A stretch of DNA of 32,768 nt from Gammaproteobacteria bacterium (GTDB taxonomy: Bacteria > Pseudomonadota > Gammaproteobacteria > Eutrophobiales > Eutrophobiaceae). The stretch is from the NCBI GenBank assembly GCA_028819495.1, contig JAPPLI010000147.1:1-32768 (forward strand), in the 5' to 3' direction. The position numbers were made by a program, and so were the translations under genes. Below, in pieces: positions 1 through 6,276 of the stretch (positions are counted from its first letter, which is position 1; the number at the start of each line of letters is the position of its first letter). The notes beneath the pieces are model-generated. The model was not told the DNA's origin and ran no database searches. It saw only the letters and a list, made by a program, of their open reading frames with translations.

Positions 1-810
1 GGCGTTTCCGCCTCCTACAGGGAAGCAGGCTCAGGGAATCCCGTCAATGTTGTGCAGATTCACGGGCTGGGGACCGGGCACAACAATTTTGACCTGCTAA
101 CTCCCCAACTGTCGAAACGCCTGCACACTTACGATATCGACCTGCCCGGATATGGCGAGTCCGGATGCGGGCCGGGCGAGCGCGGTATTACCTATTTTGC
201 CGACAGCGTCGCACAATTCATTGAGACCCTTGAACTTGCGCCGGTCCACGTTCATGGGACGTCGATGGGCGGGTGTGTCGCAATGGTGCTGGCCGGAAGG
301 CGGCCGGAGCTAATCGACAGGCTGGTAATCACCTGTTCCTTCGCTAAATTTGACCGGGCAAGCCATGTTATCTTTAAAACCTGGAGAATGGCCGCTGCAG
401 CCGGGGTTGAAGCGCTGGCCCTGATCACCAGCCACCAGGGTTTCTCACGGGGCTTCTGGGACAGGCCCGAGAGCGAGTACACGGTGGATGCGTTTGTCTA
501 TGCGCTGCAGGGCATGACGCCCATGGAATTTCTCCGCGACCTTACCTTGATAGAAAATGTTGACATCAGCGCCGACGCCGCAAGCATCCGTGCGCCGACC
601 CTCCTGCTCGGTACCGATGAAGATATCATGACGCCGATGCAATCATCGCCGAGCGGCCTCGGCATGACGGACCTGCACCGGTTGATTCCGAGTTCGAAGC
701 TGGACATGCTGGAGAACTGCGGCCACTTCATTTCGATTGAGCGTCCCGCTGACACGGCTGTTGCAATCGCTGACTTCCTGCTTAATGACAAGTCAGAGGC
801 ATGTGATTAA
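1..810 (+). CDS. Alpha/beta hydrolase fold protein, 5' end cut by window edge
   Basis: This is a probable serine hydrolase of the alpha/beta-hydrolase fold; the substrate cannot be told from the sequence. The reading frame is open to base 1, and the residues upstream of the internal GTG at 52 (...GSGNPVNVV) fit the usual first strand, so the gene starts outside the window. Visible motifs are HGLG (oxyanion-hole region), the nucleophile elbow GTSMGG with its Ser about 71 residues after the GTG, a late LLGTDED stretch giving a candidate acid, and NCGHF giving the catalytic His near the C-terminus. The order Ser, Asp, His is complete. It ends with TAA at 808-810 and is followed by a short repeat half-site. 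Esterase, lipase or C-C hydrolase activity are all possible. Confidence 0.85.
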   Translation, partial: GVSASYREAGSGNPVNVVQIHGLGTGHNNFDLLTPQLSKRLHTYDIDLPGYGESGCGPGERGITYFADSVAQFIETLELAPVHVHGTSMGGCVAMVLAGRRPELIDRLVITCSFAKFDRASHVIFKTWRMAAAAGVEALALITSHQGFSRGFWDRPESEYTVDAFVYALQGMTPMEFLRDLTLIENVDISADAASIRAPTLLLGTDEDIMTPMQSSPSGLGMTDLHRLIPSSKLDMLENCGHFISIERPADTAVAIADFLLNDKSEACD

Positions 811-840
811 GCGGATTTTAAATCCGTCCCCGCAGGGTGA
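811..840. repeat. Degenerate copy of a GGGGACGGATTT-type palindrome
   Basis: Bases 820-831 read AAATCCGTCCCC, identical to the right arm of the perfect palindrome at 4370-4393. Upstream, CGGATTT at 812-818 preserves part of the left arm, with one extra T at the centre. It sits directly after the hydrolase stop codon. This looks like a REP-type intergenic repeat; no associated transposase gene is present. Confidence 0.55.
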
Positions 841-869
841 GTGACTCCCGCGCTTACCAAATCCAGTAT

Positions 870-1196
870 CTATGCCTCGACGCTAAGCCTTCCCTGTTGG
901 TGACGGCCCGACTTTTGAATGACCATCTTTACGTCACGTCCAAGTATGGTCAGCAGGCGCAGGAGGCGCTCGATGGAATACTCCCGAAAGTTTCCTTGCA
1001 GGAGTCGTGAAATATCGGGTTGGGAGAGGCCAAGCAATTTCGCCGCTTCAACCTGTTTGAGCCTGCGCTGGCGTATGATCTTGTCAATGCGGGTGACGAG
1101 TTCTGCCTTTAGCAGGTGAACCTCGGCGTCAGGGTGTTCCAGATCCGCAAACACATTACCGCTGCTGCGTTCGATCTTTATTTTCTCTATATTCAT
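870..1196 (-). CDS. higA: HigA-type antitoxin, XRE/Cro helix-turn-helix protein
   Basis: This is the likely antitoxin and autorepressor of a type II toxin-antitoxin pair. The 108-residue protein has a helix-turn-helix in its centre: the segment KQVEAAKLLGLSQPDISRLL is a textbook HTH with the recognition helix at SQPDISRLL. It is followed by a short helical tail (RLLRLLTILGRDVKMVI), as in the HigA2/HTH_37 group. I chose the ATG at 1196, because GAAGAG lies a suitable distance upstream and homologues begin near MNIEKI. An ATG at 1211 would overlap the toxin stop but has no visible ribosome site. It lies directly downstream of the toxin on the same strand, the toxin-first order typical of higBA loci. 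Confidence 0.85.
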   Translation of the reverse strand: MNIEKIKIERSSGNVFADLEHPDAEVHLLKAELVTRIDKIIRQRRLKQVEAAKLLGLSQPDISRLLQGNFREYSIERLLRLLTILGRDVKMVIQKSGRHQQGRLSVEA

Positions 1197-1200
1197 TAAA

Positions 1201-1563
1201 CTACTCTTCACTATAGGTGATTTTGTAGTGTTGATTCGCTGCTTTTAGCCTGCGCTTAATCAGATCGATATCCTGCTTTGGTGTCGATATACCTCTCTTA
1301 GCCTTCTTGCGGAAAGCATGTAATACATAAACAACCCTCCTGAATTGAACTGTGTACACCACCCGGTAAGTGTTGCCATCATACCGTGAGGCTATTTCCA
1401 GGACATTGGAACCAATATTCCTGAGTGATTTCACATTACGGTGTTTTAGTCCCAGTTGGGCCTGATAAAGGGCAAAACCGACCTGATCTTGCACGTAAGC
1501 CGGAAACTTCTTCAAGTCGTTTTTACTCGATCCAACCCATTCTGTATATTTATATTCTTCCAT
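1201..1563 (-). CDS. higB: HigB/RelE-ParE superfamily toxin (Gp49-like)
   Basis: This is a probable mRNA-cleaving toxin of the RelE/ParE superfamily, neutralised by the HTH protein encoded just downstream. The C-terminal half has the family hallmarks: YRVVYTV, then VVYVLHAFRKKAKRGI with its cluster of basic residues, then a terminal helix (DIDLIKRRLKAA). It is about 120 residues, normal for the family. Two ATGs are possible: 1569, which lies at the expected transcription start, and 1563, which has AGGG six bases upstream. The toxin stop and the antitoxin start are within a few bases. Chromosomal activity cannot be judged from sequence. Confidence 0.85.
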   Translation of the reverse strand: MEEYKYTEWVGSSKNDLKKFPAYVQDQVGFALYQAQLGLKHRNVKSLRNIGSNVLEIASRYDGNTYRVVYTVQFRRVVYVLHAFRKKAKRGISTPKQDIDLIKRRLKAANQHYKITYSEE

Positions 1564-1574
1564 GTTCATCCCTG

Positions 1575-1603
1575 ATTATAGCGGATCCACCATATTATCG
1601 CAA
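1575..1603 (-). promoter_or_regulatory. Sigma-70 promoter of the toxin-antitoxin operon
   Basis: On the minus strand the sequence reads TTGCGA (1603-1598), a 17-base spacer, then a perfect TATAAT (1580-1575). The expected start of transcription, about seven bases further on, falls at or next to the ATG at 1569, so the mRNA should have almost no leader. The spacer contains GGATCC, and the region could carry the antitoxin operator, though I see no long palindrome. Confidence 0.55.
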
Positions 1604-1634
1604 GAGTAAGGATCTGACCCCTAATTCTTTACTC
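1604..1634. repeat. Imperfect inverted repeat carrying a GGGGTCAGATC motif
   Basis: GAGTAAG at 1604-1610 pairs imperfectly with CTTTACTC at 1627-1634 (GAGTAA/TTACTC perfect). On the minus strand the loop reads AGGGGTCAGATC. The repeat includes the last codons and stop of the photolyase gene, so it may have replaced the original gene end. It resembles REP-like intergenic repeats of gammaproteobacteria, which is from memory and not checked. Confidence 0.4.
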
Positions 1635-2934
1635 GGTTTTTAATTCCCTCCCTGAAAACTGTAAGCGCCCGCGCTCTTGCCGTTTTGTGGTCGATCATGG
1701 GCGCCGGGTAGTCCGGGGTATCATATTCAGACACCCAGCGGCGGATGTATTTCCTGTCCCTGTCAAACTTATCGGCCTGGGCATATGGATTGAAAATCCT
1801 GAAGTAGGGCGCAGCATCCACTCCGGTACCGGCGGCCCACTGCCAGCCGCCGTTGTTGCTTGCCAGCTCGTAGTCCAGGAGTTTTTCCGCGAAGTAACCT
1901 TCACCCCATCTCCAGTCGATCAGCAGGTGCTTGGTAAGGAAACTTGCCGTTATCATGCGTAACCGGTTGTGCATATAGCCGATATTGTTCAACTCGCGCA
2001 TCCCCGCATCGACAAGAGGATAGCCGGTCATGCCGGCACACCACCTGTCGAATTCCTCCCTGTTGTTTCTCCATTCAATTCCATCATATCTTGCATCAAA
2101 ATTCTGATTTACCACCTTTGGGAAGTGCCGGAGAATCGCCTGGTAGAAGTCGCGCCAGATGAGTTCGTTGAGGTATTTTTCGTTACTGCGGACGGCCATC
2201 GCAGCAAGCCTGCGAATGCTGACGGTACCGAAGCGCAGGTGCACTCCCATGCGCGTGGTGCCTTGAATGGAGGGGATATCCCGCGTTTCGTGGTAATTTC
2301 GTATGATCCTTTCGTCCGGTTCCCGAGGGGGGAATTCAATGCCGGCAGGTTCAAAACCAAGCCGGCGGAGCCCGGGAAACGGTTTATTGCCGGTCTTCAA
2401 CCAGTTTGTCTGTGTTTCCGAGAGATACGGTTCCAGATGCTTCCCGGACAGTCTTTTCTTCCAGGCCTTGCTGTAGGGCGTATAAACCAGGTAAGGGGCG
2501 CCGTCTTTTTTGAGTATCTCACTCGCTTCAAATATCGTATGGTCCTTTACCATCCTGAACGGAATGCTTTTGTCCTGCAGAAGCTCTCGTATATCCCGAT
2601 CCCGTGTTTCGGCATACGGTTCATAATCCCGGTTGGCCCATACCGCACGTATCGCATAATCCGTACACAGCGTCTTCCAGACCTCAAGAGGCTTGCCTGT
2701 CCTCACGTCCAGGGACGTCCCCCGCTGCCGGAGTTCATCCTGGAGCCGGGTTAATTCGCGGTGGATAAACTCGACGCGGGCGTGTTTTTTGTTTTAGATC
2801 CCGTCAAGGATATCGCTGTCAAAGATGAATACCGGCTGTACCGGCCAATCTTCCCGCTGCGCACAATAAAGGCCGCAGTTATCTTCGAGCCTGAGATCCC
2901 GTCTGAACCAGAAAATCGTTAACTTCCTGCTCAT
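1621..2934 (-). pseudogene. phrB: Class I deoxyribodipyrimidine photolyase interrupted by an in-frame stop
   Basis: Photolyase repairs cyclobutane pyrimidine dimers with blue light, using FAD and an antenna pigment. The full frame starts at ATG 2934 with the classic N-terminus MSRKLTIFWFRRDLRLED and continues without frameshift to TAG at 1621, which would give 437 residues. Codon 47 (2796-2794) is TAA. It sits in DGI-stop-NKKHARVEFIH, where relatives have Glu or Lys, so a single base change explains it. The FAD domain is intact: LRFGTVS, WRDFYQ, TGYPLVDAGMREL, MHNRLRM, DWRWGEGYFAEKLLD, SNNGGWQW and PYFRIFNP. A GTG at 2706 could give a 361-residue product, but it lacks most of the first antenna-domain strands. 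The alternatives are a recent nonsense mutation, readthrough, or a sequencing or assembly error. Confidence 0.85.
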
Positions 2935-3076
2935 GCACTGCGCTGCCTGTCGGGAATTTTAGTCATTATCTTATCGTACTTGTTTTCCATATCCATCAGG
3001 GATTGGGATAAAGTCCTTGAATCCTGTCCTGGTTTTATAGATGATAACTATACGGTAAAAAACGGTTAAGTTTCCC

Positions 3077-4327
3077 ATGGATAACATGTCAGTCCCCTGG
3101 AGTAAGACACGTTTTTATTTTCTTCTTCTCCTTTTCCTTTTCCTGGCGGGTTGTGATGCGCAACAGCCGGCAGATGAACCGGCATCAACTGCAACCTCGT
3201 CCGGTGGGGATAATACATATGTGGATGTCAGCAAGGAACCCTTATCGAAAGACGTGTTCGGCAAGGTTACGGCATTACCGGAAACACATCATCCACACTG
3301 GGTCTGGATTTACGATATTGCGGCAGCCTCGATGCCGGACGGGCGCGCCTCCTTGTATGACGGAGACACGGGGCGGCTGTTGGGAATGCTGAATACCGGT
3401 TATTCCTTCAACGCGTTAAACATACCGGGCCATTACCGGGAGGTCTATTCGGCTGAAACCTACTACGCCAGGACCACCCGTGGCGAGCGCACCGACGTCG
3501 TCAGCATTTATGACCCGTTCAAGTTACTGCCTGTAGCCGAAATAGAGATCCCCGCCAAACGCGTATCCACCCTGCCGAGGCTGGCGGATTCGGCGTTGAC
3601 CGACGATGACCGCTTCATGGCTGTTTTCAACCTGACGCCGGCGGCCTCGCTGAGTATCGTGGATGTGGAGCAGCGCCGGTTTGCCGGAGAAGTCATGACC
3701 CCCGGTTGCGCAATGGCTTACGCAGCGGGCGACAGGCGTTTTTTTGCGCTGTGCAGCGACGGTGCGCTGCTGCTGATTGACCTTGCCGAAGACGGCACCC
3801 AGGCCGCGGCCCGCAGAAGCGAGCCTTTTTTCGACGCGCTCGAAGACCCGATCCTGGAGACCGGCGTACGGCGTGGCGATACCTGGTACTTCCTGTCGGT
3901 GCTGGGGAAAGTTCACCCGGTCGAAATATCCGCTGACGGGCCGGTATTTTCCGATACCTGGTGGTACCTGGATGAGGATGATAGAGAAGCAAACTGGCGT
4001 ATAGGCGGGATGCAGGCTGTCACCCTGCACGAAGCCAGGCAACACCTCTACATAGTGATGCACCAGGGTGATTTTTTTACCTACGAAGACCCCGGACCGG
4101 AAATCTGGGTCTATGACCTGGCGACACAAACACGAATAGAAAAAATCAGGACCAGGCATTCCAGCATTTCAATAGCGGTCAGTCAGGATGACAACCCGCT
4201 GCTGTATACCATTACCGGGGATTTGAGCACCCTGGAGATCTATGATGCAAGCACCGGTGAATACCTGCGCTCAGCCGGCGAACTCGGTATCACGCCGTTT
4301 TTGATTGAGCCGGTGCCGTTGCCATAG
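3077..4327 (+). CDS. mauB: Amine dehydrogenase heavy (beta-propeller) chain, predicted lipoprotein
   Basis: This is the large, non-catalytic subunit of a TTQ-dependent amine dehydrogenase (methylamine or aromatic amine type), which oxidises primary amines to aldehyde and ammonia in the periplasm. The 416-residue protein matches the family along its length: ASLYDGDTGRLLGMLNTGY, AETYYARTTRGERTDVV, a pattern of repeated propeller strands, WRIGGMQAVTLHE, and the C-terminal SQDDNPLLYTITGD. Residues 11-26 form a hydrophobic signal ending in a lipobox LAGC with Cys26, followed by Asp27. In enterobacteria Asp at +2 keeps lipoproteins in the inner membrane. Known MauB proteins, as far as I recall, are soluble and not lipidated. 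It is followed 95 bp later by the light chain. ATG 3086 is an alternative start. Confidence 0.87.
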   Translation: MDNMSVPWSKTRFYFLLLLFLFLAGCDAQQPADEPASTATSSGGDNTYVDVSKEPLSKDVFGKVTALPETHHPHWVWIYDIAAASMPDGRASLYDGDTGRLLGMLNTGYSFNALNIPGHYREVYSAETYYARTTRGERTDVVSIYDPFKLLPVAEIEIPAKRVSTLPRLADSALTDDDRFMAVFNLTPAASLSIVDVEQRRFAGEVMTPGCAMAYAAGDRRFFALCSDGALLLIDLAEDGTQAAARRSEPFFDALEDPILETGVRRGDTWYFLSVLGKVHPVEISADGPVFSDTWWYLDEDDREANWRIGGMQAVTLHEARQHLYIVMHQGDFFTYEDPGPEIWVYDLATQTRIEKIRTRHSSISIAVSQDDNPLLYTITGDLSTLEIYDASTGEYLRSAGELGITPFLIEPVPLP

Positions 4328-4369
4328 ATGGGGCTGGAACGATTGACAAGGTATCCTTTTTCAGAGACC

Positions 4370-4393
4370 GGGGACGGATTTAAATCCGTCCCC
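4370..4393. repeat. Perfect 24-bp palindrome between the amine dehydrogenase genes
   Basis: The left arm GGGGACGGATTT (4370-4381) is followed at once by its exact reverse complement AAATCCGTCCCC (4382-4393). The right arm recurs at 820-831. It lies in the 95-bp gap between the heavy- and light-chain genes. It could form an RNA hairpin affecting transcript stability or relative expression, or it may be an inserted REP-type element. There is no T-run after it, so it is not a typical terminator. Confidence 0.8.
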
Positions 4394-4422
4394 AATCGTC
4401 CGAAGATATTGAGGGTGAAAAA

Positions 4423-4941
4423 ATGAGGTTTTTTGATCGCTGGTTTCAAGACAAAACCCGCTCCGTGGCGCGCCATACATCGCGCCGGAGCTTTTTACGT
4501 AAGGCCGGAGTCCTGCTGGTCGGCGCCGGCGCGGTACCCTTGCTGCCCGTTGCCAGGGCGAATACGGGGCCGGATGACAGTTCGATTTCCGGACCTGAAG
4601 GCGAGCCGGGGAAATGCGAGTACTGGCGCAACTGCGGCATGGACGGTTTCCTCTGCACTTGCTGCGGCGGCAGCCATACCAGTTGCCCGCCCGGCACCGA
4701 AATGGCGCCCATGACCTGGGTAGGCACCTGCAAGAACCCCGCGGACGGGCGCGATTATATTATTGCCTACAATGATTGCTGCGGTAAAAGCACCTGCAAT
4801 CGCTGCATGTGCAATCGCAACGAGGGCGACCTGCCGAATTATTTTCCGTCCAAGAGCAATGATATCAACTGGTGCATGGGCTCAAGCAACAACGTTTACC
4901 ACTGTACTACCACCATCCTGCTGGGCCTGGCAGTCAGTTGA
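4423..4941 (+). CDS. mauA: TTQ amine dehydrogenase light chain, Tat-exported
   Basis: This is the catalytic subunit carrying tryptophan tryptophylquinone. The N-terminus has a twin-arginine signal (SRRSFLRK at 20-27), a hydrophobic stretch, and a probable cleavage after ARA-47. By alignment from memory to the Paracoccus light chain, the two cofactor tryptophans are Trp99 (in MTWVGTC) and Trp150 (in INWCMG). They are 51 residues apart, as in W57/W108. Asp74 and Asp118 match D32 and D76, and Thr162 matches T122. The mature part has 14 cysteines, against 12 in Paracoccus as I recall it; the extra ones are Cys81 and Cys125. A good ribosome site, GAGGGTG, precedes the ATG. The substrate class cannot be decided from sequence. 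Confidence 0.92.
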   Translation: MRFFDRWFQDKTRSVARHTSRRSFLRKAGVLLVGAGAVPLLPVARANTGPDDSSISGPEGEPGKCEYWRNCGMDGFLCTCCGGSHTSCPPGTEMAPMTWVGTCKNPADGRDYIIAYNDCCGKSTCNRCMCNRNEGDLPNYFPSKSNDINWCMGSSNNVYHCTTTILLGLAVS

Positions 4942-4956
4942 CGGCGTGCTTGTTGA

Positions 4957-6276
4957 ATGGGCGCTTCAATCAGTAACGACGAGATAGCGGCGCTGGTTCA
5001 ACCGAACCGGGTGCATAAAAGGGTCTACACGGATCCGGCCCTATTCGACCTGGAAATGGAGCGTATCTGGGGCAATGCCTGGATATTCATCGGACACGAA
5101 AGCCAGGTGAAGTCTCCGGGAGATTTTTTTACCACCACCATCGGCAAGCAACCGGTTATCGTCACCCGGCACAGCGACAACCAGGTTTACGTACTGTATA
5201 ACCGCTGTGCCCACAAGGGCGCGCAGTTGATTGTAGCGCCCTGCGGTCATGCGCAGCAGTTACGCTGCGCATACCACGGTTATGTGTTCGATACTGCCGG
5301 CGCCCTGGTGCATGTGCCCAAGGGAGAAGGCTATCAGAACTCAGCTTTCAGTCGTGACAACCCGTCGACTGACATCCGCCGGGTTGCCAGGGTGGAGACT
5401 TATCGGGGTTTTATTTTTGCCAACCAGGCATTGCATGGACCCGATCTCGCAAGCTGGTTGGGGCCGGCCATCACTTCCTTCGATAATGCCGTAGACCGGT
5501 CACCCACCGGCGAGATCGAGATGACCGGCGGCGTGTTGCGATACATGCACGACGCCAACTGGAAGATATTGCTGGAAAACGTATCCGACAACATGCACCC
5601 TGCCGTCACCCACCAGTCCGCCTGGCAACCTGCAAAACAGGCGGCCCGGGAATTTCCTGATGATCAGAAGCCGTTGCCGCTGGCCATGCTGGAGCCCTTC
5701 GGTTCCAGTTACGAGTTTTTCGACACGATCGCCATGACAACCTGCGGCAACGGCCATACCTGGTCCGGCGGCAATGCGACGATCCATATCGGCTATCCGC
5801 GTGAATCGAAATACGTACGGGACATGGAAGCGGTTCACGGGGAAGAAAAGACCAACCGGATACTCTCCATGCAACGGCAGAATACCATCATCTATCCAAG
5901 TATCGCCTTCAAAAGCGCGTTGCAGACGATACGGGTTTACCGTCCCATCGCCGTCGACAAAACCATCCAGGAGACCTGGACGTTCAAACTGGGCGGTGTA
6001 GCGGATGACATGCTGCACACATCGGTACTCTACAACCAGTTGATCTTCTCACCTTATTCCATAGCCGGCCATGACGATTACGAAGCCTACCATCGCATCC
6101 AGCACGGCCTGCAGACGGAGGCTTCCGAGTGGGTGAGCCAACACCGTCATTACGGCCGTGACCAGCACAATGATGACGGTACGACCCAGGCGCCCGGCAC
6201 CAGCGACATCGTGTTCCGACACGAATTTGAAGCCTGGAAAAATTATATGACATCATCGAATGTGGAAGCCTCCTGA
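4957..6276 (+). CDS. Rieske non-heme iron oxygenase, alpha subunit
   Basis: This is the oxygenase component of a two- or three-part Rieske system, which uses O2 and reducing power to hydroxylate or demethylate a substrate. The N-terminal Rieske domain binds [2Fe-2S] through Cys84, His86, Cys104 and His107 (RCAHKG and CAYHGY). The catalytic domain has Asp211, His214 and His219, with the exact DxxHxxxxH spacing of naphthalene dioxygenase, and Asp373 or Asp374 as the candidate third iron ligand. Its 439 residues are normal for a full-length alpha subunit. It begins 15 bp after the TTQ light chain and overlaps the next gene by 17 bp, so one transcript is likely. No ferredoxin or reductase gene is nearby. 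The substrate is unknown: a ring hydroxylase or an N-demethylase are both possible. Confidence 0.9.
   Translation: MGASISNDEIAALVQPNRVHKRVYTDPALFDLEMERIWGNAWIFIGHESQVKSPGDFFTTTIGKQPVIVTRHSDNQVYVLYNRCAHKGAQLIVAPCGHAQQLRCAYHGYVFDTAGALVHVPKGEGYQNSAFSRDNPSTDIRRVARVETYRGFIFANQALHGPDLASWLGPAITSFDNAVDRSPTGEIEMTGGVLRYMHDANWKILLENVSDNMHPAVTHQSAWQPAKQAAREFPDDQKPLPLAMLEPFGSSYEFFDTIAMTTCGNGHTWSGGNATIHIGYPRESKYVRDMEAVHGEEKTNRILSMQRQNTIIYPSIAFKSALQTIRVYRPIAVDKTIQETWTFKLGGVADDMLHTSVLYNQLIFSPYSIAGHDDYEAYHRIQHGLQTEASEWVSQHRHYGRDQHNDDGTTQAPGTSDIVFRHEFEAWKNYMTSSNVEAS

Noticed and set aside
1969..2754. Plus-strand open frame of 261 codons opposite the photolyase gene
   Set aside because: It is antisense to strongly conserved photolyase codons, has no recognisable domain, and results from codon bias on the other strand.
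2794..2796. Recoded stop codon in photolyase
   Set aside because: TAA is not used for selenocysteine or pyrrolysine, no recoding structure is evident, and relatives have an ordinary charged residue here. Mutation or error is simpler.
3524..4159. Minus-strand open frame of 211 codons opposite the amine dehydrogenase heavy chain
   Set aside because: It is a shadow of the well-supported plus-strand gene and has no ribosome site or homology that I recognise.
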